DNA of 64,000 nucleotides from CAZEKB01 sp964512225 (GTDB lineage Bacteria > Myxococcota_A > UBA796 > UBA9615), in contig CAZEKB010000026.1 of assembly GCA_964512225.1 (NCBI GenBank), forward strand, positions 4,937 to 68,936. The letters run 5' to 3'. A program made the position numbers and the translations under genes. Positions 1-9,076 of this stretch are shown piece by piece (position 1 is the first letter of the stretch; each line of letters opens with the position of its first letter). The notes beneath the pieces are model-generated. The model was not told where the DNA came from. It worked only from the letters and a program-made list of their open reading frames with translations, and did not search any database.

Positions 1-714
1 GTGGCCGGTGGACGACTGCAGCTTCGAGCAGCCCTTGGTGGGCGCGCGCTTGCCGACTCGCCCGCCCGTCGAGCGGGACGCCCCCCGGGCGCCCGCCTTC
101 TGGTGGAGGCGGACGCCGCCCTGCGCCCCCTCGACGGCCCCCTGGGGGGCGCCGCGGACGAGGCCCGAGTCGCCCACCCCGCAGTACGCGCAGGAGAGCC
201 GGCCCGCGTGTGGAGCGTGCCCTTCGGGGAGCATGTAGGCGGGCGTGTCGGTGCGATCGGGGAGCTCGGCGGTGGAGGTGATCGTCCGGATCGACTCCGG
301 GACGGGGCCTTCGTCTTCGCGGTTCCAGCGGTCCCGGCGGCGGATGCTCGGGGCGTCGGCGGCCCGCGTGGGGGGCGGGACCTCACGTCGGTCGGCGCCG
401 TCGAGCCCGGTGGCCATGGTCTGACCGGCGCGGTCGGGCACGTCGCGGTCGACGGTCTTGATCTCGTACCGGTCGCGCCAGCCGCTGGTGCCCCGGGTGT
501 CGTGGTTCGAGTCCTTGCGCAGGCGCCCCAGGAGGCCGCCGCTGCGGCCCTCGATCGACTTGCGCAGCCCCTTCTTGACGCGGCCCTTGAGCTTGCCCAG
601 GACACGCCCCGCGATGCTGGGGTCCTCTCCCTGGGCCTCGCTCTCGTCGTAGGACGGCTTCCAGTCGAGCCGACCGGGGTTCAGGAACTTGTCGTCGTCG
701 TCGCGGCGCGCCAT
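1..714 (-). CDS. Hypothetical Lys/Arg-rich protein, C-terminus outside window
   Basis: The minus-strand frame is open from an ATG at 714 to the window edge (238 residues visible, no stop). The N-terminus is acidic then strongly basic (GKLKGRVKKGLRKSIEGR around residues 40-57), the middle is Arg/Pro/Asp-rich and looks disordered. A CAYC pair sits near residue 175 and a further Cys (TKGCSK) near residue 228, so a small zinc-binding knuckle is possible but the second pair is not seen. A TATCTT hexamer lies 8 nt before the ATG. I do not recognise the family. It lies in the same direction as the membrane protein at 760-2640, 45 nt downstream of it. Function unknown; the gene call is fairly safe because the whole frame is free of stops and the competing plus-strand frame reads as low-complexity Arg/Ala/Gly. 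Confidence 0.6.
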   Translation of the reverse strand, partial: MARRDDDDKFLNPGRLDWKPSYDESEAQGEDPSIAGRVLGKLKGRVKKGLRKSIEGRSGGLLGRLRKDSNHDTRGTSGWRDRYEIKTVDRDVPDRAGQTMATGLDGADRREVPPPTRAADAPSIRRRDRWNREDEGPVPESIRTITSTAELPDRTDTPAYMLPEGHAPHAGRLSCAYCGVGDSGLVRGAPQGAVEGAQGGVRLHQKAGARGASRSTGGRVGKRAPTKGCSKLQSSTGH

Positions 715-759
715 CGCCGGTCAAGATAGCCGCGCCCCCCGGGCGTCGCCCACGGCGCG

Positions 760-2640
760 CTACCAGCGCAGGGGCATCAGCGACGCCGGCCGCTGCACCG
801 TCGACCGGTTCAGGGGCCTGCGCAGGGGCGAGTCCCACCCCCCGAGGATGCGCCCGTGGATCACCTCGTCCGGGGCGAATCGCACCAGCTCGCCGCGGGG
901 CATGCCCCCGTCGCGGAGGCCCTCCCCCAGCGCCTTCCAGCCCGACGTAGACAGGGCGGCGATCGTGGGCAGCGCGTCGTTCACCTCGGGCCGGGGCACG
1001 CGTCCGGCCTCGGCGATGCACAGCCCCATCCCGTAGAGCAGGTACTCCTGATCGGCCACCGCCGGGACCCAGGACTCGATCAGCCCGGGCGGGACCTCGG
1101 GGAGCGCCGTGCCCCCGCACCCGACCCCGATGAGCAGGGCCGTCCGCTCGCGCGTCCCCCACCGGCGCACGATGGCCTCCCACTCGTGGACGACCGCGAG
1201 GCCGTCCCGGGCGTCGGAGGCGGCGTCGGCGCCCAGGAACATCCCGTACCCCTCCACGAGCGGGGCGCGGTCCTCCGCCGAGAGGTCCGGGCTCAGGGCG
1301 AGGAACGCGTCGTGGCGCTCGTGGCCGGGTCGCTGGGCCATCCGGTGGGCGCCCGCGGCGACGAGCGAGTCCGCGCGGGACGGGGGCGGCGCCGTGATCG
1401 AGTGCTCGATGTTCATCACGGGCGACAGGAGGAACAGCGCGACCGCCCAGGCGCCCACGTTGGCCAGCGTTCCGATCTTCTGGGTCCCTACCCAGCGGCC
1501 GGTCTCGGAGCCGAGCAGGACGGCGCAGATCGCCAGGGGCAGCAGCCAATAGCGGTAGGCCAGGGGATAGAACCAGCGGTCCATGGGGAGCAGGGACAGC
1601 GGGACGATCCAGGACAGGGCGACGGCGGCGAGCACGGCCCCGTCGTCGAGCTCCCGGAACATCCGGCTCAGGAGGATGCGGGCGACCGCCGTGAACGCGA
1701 GCGCGAAGCCCGTCACCAGCAGCATCACGCCCCGCCAGTGCAGCTCGGGGTTGTGGGCGCCCCCCTCGAGGGCCCGCCCGAGCAGGGCCACGACGGCCAC
1801 CGGTCCGGGCCCCGGCGAACCCCCGGCCCCCGACGACGAGAACAGGTCCGCGAACGTCTGGCCGACGAACTCCCACAGGCCCGCGGCGCCGTGGGGGAGC
1901 AGCAGCGCGGACACGACCACCCCGAGCGTCGCCCCCCCGAAGATCAGGAGGCAGAGCCCGGCCCGCTCGATCCGGCTGTAGGTGCCGGTCCGGGGGCGCG
2001 CGGTCGTCATGGTCACCGCGCACAGCGTCACGACGGTCCAGGCCGCCACGGGGCTCAGCAGCAGGGCGATGCCCGAGCAGACCCCGGCCGCGGTCGCGCC
2101 CGCGACCCCCCCGCCGCGCCGGAGGTCCAAGACGAGGAACAGGGCCAGGAGCTGGGGGAGTAGAGCCTCGGGCGTGCGTCCGTTGATGCCCGCGAGCTCG
2201 AAGTGCAGGCCCGGCCAGGCGGTGGCGAGCAGGACGGCGGCGACGAGCCCCCCGGTCCACGCCCCGCCCGCGGCGTTGGGCGTGCCCTCCTCCACCTCGA
2301 AGTCGTGAGCCGCGAGCACCGCCGCCCAGGCCGCCACGAAGCCCGCGACCGCCGCTCCGAAGCCCAGCGCCACGAGCTTGCCCGCGAACTCCGGGTCGGC
2401 TCCCAGCGCGATGGGGACGGCCGCGAGCAGGGCCACGAGGTAGGTGCCGAGGTCGCCGTTCTGGACCGCGCCGATGAGGGCGGGGGGTGGGTGGCCGGCG
2501 GCGACGGCGTTGGCGGTGAGCAGGAGATCCCACTCCCCCAGCACGGGGAAGGGCCACCCCCGCGGCCGGTGCATGGCGAGGTGCGCGGCCGTCCACATGA
2601 GCATCGACACGACGGCGCAAGGCACCGCGACCTTCAGCAT
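760..2640 (-). CDS. Large multi-pass membrane protein with C-terminal soluble domain
   Basis: 626 residues from an ATG preceded by AAGGAG. The first ~425 residues hold about ten hydrophobic helices, the first at residues 3-20, interrupted by short loops rich in Gly/Pro; an early acidic loop contains GEWDLL after the first helix. The last ~200 residues are soluble and have no motif I recognise. Overall architecture (helix, polar loop with acidic residues, many helices, soluble tail) is reminiscent of GT-C type glycosyltransferases, but no diagnostic motif is seen, so this is only a resemblance. A longer in-frame start upstream (to 2877) would overlap the divergent gene at 2830 and is not used. 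It probably shares transcription with the downstream gene at 1-714. Confidence 0.75.
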   Translation of the reverse strand: MLKVAVPCAVVSMLMWTAAHLAMHRPRGWPFPVLGEWDLLLTANAVAAGHPPPALIGAVQNGDLGTYLVALLAAVPIALGADPEFAGKLVALGFGAAVAGFVAAWAAVLAAHDFEVEEGTPNAAGGAWTGGLVAAVLLATAWPGLHFELAGINGRTPEALLPQLLALFLVLDLRRGGGVAGATAAGVCSGIALLLSPVAAWTVVTLCAVTMTTARPRTGTYSRIERAGLCLLIFGGATLGVVVSALLLPHGAAGLWEFVGQTFADLFSSSGAGGSPGPGPVAVVALLGRALEGGAHNPELHWRGVMLLVTGFALAFTAVARILLSRMFRELDDGAVLAAVALSWIVPLSLLPMDRWFYPLAYRYWLLPLAICAVLLGSETGRWVGTQKIGTLANVGAWAVALFLLSPVMNIEHSITAPPPSRADSLVAAGAHRMAQRPGHERHDAFLALSPDLSAEDRAPLVEGYGMFLGADAASDARDGLAVVHEWEAIVRRWGTRERTALLIGVGCGGTALPEVPPGLIESWVPAVADQEYLLYGMGLCIAEAGRVPRPEVNDALPTIAALSTSGWKALGEGLRDGGMPRGELVRFAPDEVIHGRILGGWDSPLRRPLNRSTVQRPASLMPLRW

Positions 2641-2829
2641 CGACTCCTTGGGCAGGGACGGACCGGCTTCCACGCCCCCCGAGCCTAGTACACCCGGCAC
2701 CCGACGGGACCGGACCGGGCTCGCTCCGTCGGCCGCTTCGTCCACGAGAGAGTCCTGGATCCGCGCCCCCGCGCGCGGTACCCTGACCCGCTGACCATCC
2801 CTGACATCGGCCCCCTCACGGAGAAGACC

Positions 2830-5800
2830 GTGCCCGCCGAGCCCGCGAGAAACCGGAAGCCGTCGCCCCGCGAACAACGCCGCTCCCCCGAGGAGCAGGC
2901 GCGGCTGCTGTACAGGGAACAGCAGAAGCAGTCGATGAAGGTCTTCAAGACCGTCCAGGGCAAGGGCGGCAAGAAGATCGTCGAGGACCTGGCCGGGGGC
3001 AAGGCGTCCGGAAACCAGGGCGATCCGTCCCGCGGTCCCGCGGGCAGCAAGCTCGGCCCCGGCGGCGGTCCCGCGAACAAGACCGATCCCGAGAAGGCGA
3101 AGAAGGCGGCGGAGTTCGCCCAGAAGCTCGCCAAGAAGACGCTCAAGAAGCCGCCGAAGCCGCGACTCGAGAAGGCCCCCGAGATCCCGCCGGAGGTCCT
3201 CAAGGCGGCGAAGTCCGGGGATACGACGGACGGGGGCAAGGGCGCCGACGGCGGCAACGATGCGCCCCCGGCTCCCCCCCCGAGCGCAGGCGCGTCGGGC
3301 GGCGGCGGCGGCGGGGCGGCTCCGGCGGCGCCCCCCAAGGGTGGCGGGGGAGCTCCCGCGGCGGCGGATACGAAGGCGCTCGCGAAGGACCTCGTGAATA
3401 CGAAGCCGACGGAGTTCGCCGAGGACATCAAGGTCCGCGGCGGGGAGCTGTCCCAGGCCGCCCAGAAGGACGAAAAGGACGCCCAGGCGAAGCTGCCCGA
3501 GTTCAAGGCGCAGATGCCCGGCGAGCAGGCGGCCGAGGGGCCCAAGGCGCTGAAGAAGCCGACGGTCAAGGACGGGGTCGAGAAGGGCGGCGAAGGAAGC
3601 GACGCGAAGCCCTTGAAGCTCGATCCTCAGGAGGCCGTCAAGGGCGACAAGCTCGACCTCCGCAAGGACTTCAACAAGCTCCCGAAGGAGACGCCCGCCG
3701 AGGCCAAGATCCAGATGTTCGAGGCGAAGGCCGCGAAGATCTCGACGAAGTCCACGGTGAACGTGGATCCGGGCGTGTCGCCGACCGTCCAGCTCAGCGG
3801 CAGCTCCGACCCCGGTCGCGCGGGCTCACAGACGTCGGACGCGGATACGAAGATCGCCGAGGCGGAGGCGAAGCACAGCAAGGCGATCGACGACGGCCCG
3901 GGCCCCGAGCAGGTCCAGCGCCAGGAGATCGAGGAGAAGTACGACGCCGCCATCGGCGAGATGCCGGGCATCGCGGAGGTCCCCGAGGACCCGAAGATGG
4001 CCGAGTACCTGGCGAAGGGGCACGACAAGGGCGTCTACGACCAGGCCGACAACATCATGAAGCCGGAGTTCGACGCCCACCTGAAGAAGGCGGACGAAGA
4101 GCTCCAGAAGGCCGTGGACGATCGCGAGAAGGAGCGTGAGGCGGCCGTCGCCGACACGCAGCAGAAGATCGACGCCGAGAACAAGAAGGCCCAGGAGGCC
4201 CAGGAGGCCGAGATCACGCGCGCCCGCGGCGAGATCGACAAGGGCCGCAAGGACACCAAGAAGAAGCAGGCCGAGGAGCTCAAGAAGGCCAAGGGCAAGT
4301 CGAGCGTCGCGAAGAAGAAGACCGAGAAGGACATCAAGGACCGTCGCAAGGCCGACGACCAGAAGATCAAGAAGAAGTACAAGGACGCCAAGAAGCAGGC
4401 TGCGGGCAAGAAGGAGCAGGCCGAGCGCAAGGCCGCCCGCGCCAAGAAGCGCGCCGAAGAGAAGAAGAAGAACCAGTCCTGGTGGGAGCGCGCGGCGAGC
4501 GCGGTCAGCTCGTTCCTCGACCGGATCTGCAGCCTCGTCGGCCAGATCTTCGACACCCTCAGCACCGTCGTCAGCGGGATCCTCAACGCCGTCAAGGACG
4601 CCGCGTGCGCCATCGTCGACGCGGCCGTCGCCTTCGCGGGCAAGGCCCTCGACCTCCTGGGCGACATGCTCAAGAAGATGGTCAGCGGCCTGCTGGGCAA
4701 CATCTTCCCGGGCCTCGCCAAGGCGCTCAACGAGCTGATCGACAAGGCCGTCGACATGGCCAAGGCGGCCGTGAAGAAGTTCGGCGAGGGCCTCAAGAAG
4801 ATGGTCACGGCGGCCATCGACACGCTGAACAAGGCCGTCACCGCCCTCATCAACGCCTACAAGACGGCGATCCAGACCGCGCTGACCATCGCGTCGGCGG
4901 TCGTGTCCGGCGACTGGGAGAAGGCGCTCAAGGCGCTGCTCGAGGGCGCGCTGAAGCTCGCCGGCATCGCCCCCGAGGCCTTCTACGCGCTCGTGGGCAA
5001 GGGCATGGACACGATCAAGAAGATCGTGGACGACCCCGGCGCCTTCGTCGGCAACCTCATCAAGGCCGTGAGCCAGGGCTTCAGCCAGTTCGCGACCAAC
5101 TTCCTCACCCACCTCAAGAACGGGATCATCGGCTGGCTGACGGGCCAGCTCGGCGCCACCGGTCTCAAGCTCCCCAAGGAGTGGAACGCGAAGGGGATCC
5201 TCGACCTCGTCCTTCAGATCATGGGCATCTCCAAGGCCTCTCTGAAGAAGAAGATCGAGAAGAAGATCGGCAAGCAGAACATGAAGATCCTGGAGACGGT
5301 CTGGGGGTACGTCGAAGCGGCGATCACCGGCGGTCTCGAGGGGCTGTGGGAGCACTGCAAGGAGCACCTGGGCAACCTCTGGCAGACGGTGCTGGACGGC
5401 GTCTCCAAGTTCCTCATGGAGAAGATCGTGATGGCCGCGGTCACCAAGATCGCGTCCATGTTCAACCCGGTCGGGGCCATCGTTCAGGCCATCCTCACGG
5501 CCTGGAACGTCTACAAGTTCATCAAGGAGCAGGCGGCCAAGATCATGGCCCTTGTGACGAAGGTCGTGGACTCCATGGCCGACATCGTCGCGGGCAAGAT
5601 CGGGGGCGCCGCGAACAAGGTGGAGCAGGTGCTCGCGAAGGGCATCCCCATCGCGATCTCCTTCCTGGCGAACCTCCTCGGCCTCGGCGGCATCGCCAAG
5701 AAGGTCAAGGAGACGATCGGGGCCCTGCAGAAGAAGGTGTCGGACGCCATCGACAAGGTGATCGACAAGTTCTGGGAGCTCGGCAAGAAGGCGGTGGGCG

Positions 5801-6654
5801 CCATCACGGGCAAGGGCGGCGACGGCAAGAAGGAAGAGTCGAAGGGCGACAAGGAGAAGAAGCACCAGCAGTACGCCAAGGAGGCCACCGCCGAGCTGCA
5901 GAAGCCGCCCGCTCCGGGCACGTCCTACGCCGACGCCCGCAAGGAGAGCGAGGCCCTCGCGAAGACCCTGGAGTCGAAGTACAACAAGCTGCTCGAAGCG
6001 CCGATCAAGATGAAGATCACGTTCAAGTCCGCGTCCGAAGACCAGAAGGACGGCGACATGGACATCCACATCAAGATCGCGCCCAACGACACCGACGCGG
6101 ACGTCACCCGGGACACCGGCCACGACTACAAGACCACCGCGAAGAGCGGCCGCTACGCGGGCAGCTTCTCGAACTTCCCCGACTGGAACGGGTACGTGTC
6201 CTACTCGTCGACGCACCCCGCGAACGCGGACCTGGGCACGATGAGCGGGAAGATGCCGAAGCCGTCGGGCTCGTTCGCCCTCGGCACCGGCGGCACCGGC
6301 GGCGCGGCGTGCATCTCCGACAAGCTCAAGACCTGGCGCGACAAGATCGAGGCCGAGCAGCTGGTCGTGAAGAACAAGATGCTGCGCAAGAAGGGGCTGG
6401 CCCCCGGGACGCCCGATGGCGAGGCCGAGAACGAGTCCAAGAACGAGATCGCGGACAACTACGGCCTCGGCTGGGGCGATCTGCTCCTGTACTCGTTCGG
6501 CGACTCGAAGTTCGAAGCGCACCACGTCCACCCGGTCAACTGGGGCGGCGGCGACGGCGCCGGGAAGCTGATGTACCTTCCCCGGGCCACTCACAAGGAA
6601 GTGCACCGTTTCTGGTGGAAGCACAAGACGGCGATCAACAACTTCCACAAGTAG
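2830..6654 (+). CDS. eCIS-type cargo toxin with C-terminal HNH/AHH nuclease domain
   Basis: 1,274 residues, GTG start with GGAGAAG 3 nt upstream. Order of regions: Lys/Pro/Ala/Gly-rich low-complexity N-terminus (1-410); highly charged coiled coil (410-550); from SWWERAASAV at ~553 a chain of amphipathic helices; at ~767-965 a module with GWLTGQLG, KGILDLVLQIMGI, GLWEHCKEHLG, MFNPVGAIVQAI and FLANLLGLGGIAKKVK, which matches my knowledge of the conserved helical module in large cargo proteins of extracellular contractile injection systems; a linker; and a C-terminal domain (~1010-1274) ending in AHHVHPVNWGGG...LMYLP..H..VHRFWW (from ~1229), the pattern of HNH/Endo VII nucleases of the AHH type. 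I infer a DNA-cutting toxin delivered to target cells. No signal peptide and no DUF4157 HExxH domain are seen. Genes at 6679 and 7815 follow closely and are immunity or loading candidates. Confidence 0.82.
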   Translation: MPAEPARNRKPSPREQRRSPEEQARLLYREQQKQSMKVFKTVQGKGGKKIVEDLAGGKASGNQGDPSRGPAGSKLGPGGGPANKTDPEKAKKAAEFAQKLAKKTLKKPPKPRLEKAPEIPPEVLKAAKSGDTTDGGKGADGGNDAPPAPPPSAGASGGGGGGAAPAAPPKGGGGAPAAADTKALAKDLVNTKPTEFAEDIKVRGGELSQAAQKDEKDAQAKLPEFKAQMPGEQAAEGPKALKKPTVKDGVEKGGEGSDAKPLKLDPQEAVKGDKLDLRKDFNKLPKETPAEAKIQMFEAKAAKISTKSTVNVDPGVSPTVQLSGSSDPGRAGSQTSDADTKIAEAEAKHSKAIDDGPGPEQVQRQEIEEKYDAAIGEMPGIAEVPEDPKMAEYLAKGHDKGVYDQADNIMKPEFDAHLKKADEELQKAVDDREKEREAAVADTQQKIDAENKKAQEAQEAEITRARGEIDKGRKDTKKKQAEELKKAKGKSSVAKKKTEKDIKDRRKADDQKIKKKYKDAKKQAAGKKEQAERKAARAKKRAEEKKKNQSWWERAASAVSSFLDRICSLVGQIFDTLSTVVSGILNAVKDAACAIVDAAVAFAGKALDLLGDMLKKMVSGLLGNIFPGLAKALNELIDKAVDMAKAAVKKFGEGLKKMVTAAIDTLNKAVTALINAYKTAIQTALTIASAVVSGDWEKALKALLEGALKLAGIAPEAFYALVGKGMDTIKKIVDDPGAFVGNLIKAVSQGFSQFATNFLTHLKNGIIGWLTGQLGATGLKLPKEWNAKGILDLVLQIMGISKASLKKKIEKKIGKQNMKILETVWGYVEAAITGGLEGLWEHCKEHLGNLWQTVLDGVSKFLMEKIVMAAVTKIASMFNPVGAIVQAILTAWNVYKFIKEQAAKIMALVTKVVDSMADIVAGKIGGAANKVEQVLAKGIPIAISFLANLLGLGGIAKKVKETIGALQKKVSDAIDKVIDKFWELGKKAVGAITGKGGDGKKEESKGDKEKKHQQYAKEATAELQKPPAPGTSYADARKESEALAKTLESKYNKLLEAPIKMKITFKSASEDQKDGDMDIHIKIAPNDTDADVTRDTGHDYKTTAKSGRYAGSFSNFPDWNGYVSYSSTHPANADLGTMSGKMPKPSGSFALGTGGTGGAACISDKLKTWRDKIEAEQLVVKNKMLRKKGLAPGTPDGEAENESKNEIADNYGLGWGDLLLYSFGDSKFEAHHVHPVNWGGGDGAGKLMYLPRATHKEVHRFWWKHKTAINNFHK

Positions 6655-6678
6655 AACCCCGCAACCGAAGGCGCGGCC

Positions 6679-7818
6679 GTGGGTCTCGATGAACTGATCG
6701 GAGCGGTCCTCGCCGGGCCCGACCACGAAGCACGTCCGCACCAGGAGGCCCTCGGGGCCCTCGGCGCCGCGGCCGTGGGCCCGGTGGTGGCGGCCATCCG
6801 CACGTCGAAGGGGCCTCCCCGCCGCCGGCTGGCGGAGGCGGTGGGATTCGTCCGCGACCGAGCGGCCGTCCCCGCCCTCATCGAGCTGATCGACGACGAC
6901 TGCTCCCCCCTCGCCATCGCCGTGCTGCGGGCCCTCGAGCACCTCCCGGACCCGGCCGCGCTCCCGCCGCTGCTCGACCTGTGGCTCTGGGACGACAACT
7001 CGCAGATGGCCGCCACGATCTCCGCGATCGGAGGCCCGTCCATCGTCGAGCCGTACCACGCGACGCTCGGCCGGTGGCTCGGCGGGGCCGCGCTGGACTC
7101 GACCCCCGAGGCGCTGGCGGACGCGGTGGCCTCGTTCGATCGGGCCCGCGTCGCGTCGCTCGAGGGCGTGTGCCGAGGCCTGCAGGCCGGAGGCGACGCG
7201 GCCGGTGCGAACGCCCTGTACGCCGCGCTGCGGTTCGCCTCGAGCGCCGAGACCCGCGAGCGGGCGGCCCAGGCGACCCAACACGTCGTCGCCCCGGGGA
7301 TCGTCGCGGCGCTCCGGGCGGGCATGCAGGACGCGGCCGCGGACGTGCGCCGCGAGTCGGTGTTCAGCGCCTACTACCTCGGCCTGGGCACCCTGATCCC
7401 GGATCTCCTGCTGGTGGGATCGAGCGACGCGGACCCGACCGTCGCCGCCACGGCGCGCGAGGCCGTCGCGCGCATCGCCGGGTTCCCGCCGTTCCGCCAG
7501 GCGCCGGAGGCCGAAGAGCTCACGGCGTGGTTCGAGCAGCACGGCAAGGCGCTCGACCCGGCGCTCGCCCACCGCGGCGGGGAGCCGTTGCACCCGTCGA
7601 CGATCGCCGCCCGGATCGCCCAGGAGCCCCGAGGCCCGTGGGACCGGGCCCTCGAGTTCCAGGTCATCACCGGCGCGAAGCTGCCCCCGGGGGGGGACGA
7701 CGCCGGGGCCGAGATCGGCGCCGCGGCGGTGGCCTGGGCGGCCGAGCACGCCGCCGAGTTCGAGCCCGGCGGCGTCTATCGGGCGGGTCGGCGGATCGAG
7801 GTCCCGCTCCCGCTTTGA
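6679..7818 (+). CDS. HEAT-repeat protein downstream of the toxin
   Basis: 379 residues, GTG start 24 nt after the toxin stop. Repeated helix pairs of the HEAT/PBS-lyase kind are visible (ALGALGAAAVGPVVAAI, RDRAAVPALIELIDDD, HLPDPAALPPLLDLW, AVARIAGF), covering most of residues 10-290; the end (EFQVITGAKLPPGG, WAAEHAAEFEPGG) is a separate conserved-looking tail. HEAT solenoids act as protein-binding scaffolds. Position directly behind the nuclease toxin makes a role as immunity protein, chaperone or loading adaptor plausible, but the sequence itself does not prove it. No signal peptide, so cytoplasmic. The next gene begins inside its stop codon. Confidence 0.8.
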   Translation: MGLDELIGAVLAGPDHEARPHQEALGALGAAAVGPVVAAIRTSKGPPRRRLAEAVGFVRDRAAVPALIELIDDDCSPLAIAVLRALEHLPDPAALPPLLDLWLWDDNSQMAATISAIGGPSIVEPYHATLGRWLGGAALDSTPEALADAVASFDRARVASLEGVCRGLQAGGDAAGANALYAALRFASSAETRERAAQATQHVVAPGIVAALRAGMQDAAADVRRESVFSAYYLGLGTLIPDLLLVGSSDADPTVAATAREAVARIAGFPPFRQAPEAEELTAWFEQHGKALDPALAHRGGEPLHPSTIAARIAQEPRGPWDRALEFQVITGAKLPPGGDDAGAEIGAAAVAWAAEHAAEFEPGGVYRAGRRIEVPLPL

Positions 7819-8450
7819 CCACCGAGGCGCGCGATCGCGAGGAGCTGGAGCGGTTCCTGCGCGCCTTCGGCGGCGCGGGCCTCGGCGGGGTCCTCGTCGA
7901 GGCCGCCCCGGACCCCGATCTGCGCCGCGTCGCGACGGGGCCGGACGCCCGCTACGGCCTCGACGCGTCCGTGACCGAGCCCGACGTGTGGCGGATCGAC
8001 GGCGACGGGTGGGCGCCCCAGGCGCCGAGCGTGCGCGCGTTCTTCGCCCAGCTGATCGCGCTGGAGCGGTCCGCCGGAGAGGACGTGGAAGGATCGCTCC
8101 GCAAGTACCGGTGGGCGACGGAGGGGGGCCGGCCGTGGCCCGCGGGGGAGGACCCGGCGCGGGGCCCCGACGAGACCCAGTGGGCGTGGTTCGTCCGCCT
8201 CGGGATCGCCGGGGCCGACCACGCCCTCGCGGCCGAGCTGCAGGCCACCGGCAGCCTCGACGGGGCCCGGGAGCGCGACCACCTCCGCCGCTTCCCCCGG
8301 CACGTCCCGGCCCTCGCCCTGCGCCTCCAGCGTCGCCTGCGGACGGGCGACCGCGCGGGGGCCCGGGCCACGGCCGAGGTCATCCGCGCGCTCCCCGGGC
8401 ACCGCGTGCCCGCCGACCTCGAGGCCGCGGTGACCAGCCTGCTCGGCTGA
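7815..8450 (+). CDS. Hypothetical protein translationally coupled to the HEAT-repeat gene
   Basis: 211 residues. I choose the TTG at 7815, which overlaps the TGA of the preceding gene in a TTGA junction; the same kind of junction occurs at 48663. The protein begins TTEARDREELERFLRAFGG, is rich in Trp (DVWRIDGDGWAP, YRWATEGGRPW, TQWAWFVRLGI) and ends with a helical Arg/Ala-rich stretch. No family recognised. Coupling suggests stoichiometric production with the HEAT protein, so it may be part of the same toxin-associated unit. Confidence 0.68.
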   Translation: MTTEARDREELERFLRAFGGAGLGGVLVEAAPDPDLRRVATGPDARYGLDASVTEPDVWRIDGDGWAPQAPSVRAFFAQLIALERSAGEDVEGSLRKYRWATEGGRPWPAGEDPARGPDETQWAWFVRLGIAGADHALAAELQATGSLDGARERDHLRRFPRHVPALALRLQRRLRTGDRAGARATAEVIRALPGHRVPADLEAAVTSLLG

Positions 8451-8485
8451 GCCCCCCGCGTCGCCCCCCGACGCCCCGCGCCGGT

Positions 8486-8491
8486 TACGAT
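8486..8491 (+). promoter_or_regulatory. TANNNT (-10-like) element 6 nt before a start codon
   Basis: TACGAT is followed by exactly 6 nt and the GTG start of the membrane protein at 8498; no Shine-Dalgarno is present. Spacing fits a leaderless transcript beginning at the start codon. Confidence 0.5.
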
Positions 8492-8497
8492 TCGGCC

Positions 8498-9076
8498 GTG
8501 CCGTTCGCCACCTTCGGCCTGCCCTTCTTCGCGCCCCGTCGCTGGGAGCTGCTCGGGCTCGGGCTCGTGCTCGTGGCCATGCTCGGGGTGCGCGCGATCA
8601 CGGGCTCGTCGCCGGAGGTCATGTTCAAGGTCGTGGGCCTGATCCCCGGCGTGCTGGTGGGGGCGACGATGGCGACCCGCGAGGGCGGCCTGCCCGCCAC
8701 CTGGGGCGGCCTCGCCGCGGGTGTGCTCGCCTCGGGGCTGCTCCCGGGCACGACCTGGGCCGTGGACGCCGTCAGCACCGGGACCCTGTTCGCGGCGCTC
8801 GGGATGGGGTGCGTGGCGTGGCTGCGGGCCCGCGAGGAGCTGACCTACGCGCGTCGCCTCGACGTGTTGTGCGGCCTCGCGACGGTCGCGCTCGCGGTCC
8901 TCGCCGTGGGGCTGTCGGCCTGGCTCGGGCGGCTGTCCTGGCCCAACGCGGCCGCGTTCGTATGCGGGGGGCTGGTGCTCTCGGTCGCGCCCCGCAACTG
9001 GACGCCCCCGGCCCCCGTCACGACGGAAACAGGTTCCCTGGCGCCAGGATCCCCGCGGGATCGAAGCGGTCCTTGA
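8498..9076 (+). CDS. Small integral membrane protein
   Basis: 192 residues from a GTG at 8498. About six hydrophobic segments are visible: WELLGLGLVLVAMLGV, VVGLIPGVLVGA, WGGLAAGVLASGLL, TGTLFAALGMGCVAWL, GLATVALAVLAVGLSAWL and AAAFVCGGLVLSVA. No catalytic or transport motif seen. The last ~19 codons overlap the 3' end of the convergent FAD enzyme gene (9018-10469), so the two mRNAs would be complementary at their ends. The start is supported by a TANNNT element 6 nt upstream. Function unknown. Confidence 0.65.
   Translation: MPFATFGLPFFAPRRWELLGLGLVLVAMLGVRAITGSSPEVMFKVVGLIPGVLVGATMATREGGLPATWGGLAAGVLASGLLPGTTWAVDAVSTGTLFAALGMGCVAWLRAREELTYARRLDVLCGLATVALAVLAVGLSAWLGRLSWPNAAAFVCGGLVLSVAPRNWTPPAPVTTETGSLAPGSPRDRSGP

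Noticed and set aside
1..729. Plus-strand open frame over the first 729 bases
   Set aside because: Reads as Ala/Gly/Arg low-complexity; the opposite strand has a better-composed frame with a start at 714.
3826..7749. 1,307-codon minus-strand open frame opposite the toxin
   Set aside because: It is antisense to the Lys/Ala-rich toxin and HEAT genes; its translation is low-complexity Leu/Arg/Asp/Val with no motif and it only reflects GC-biased third positions.
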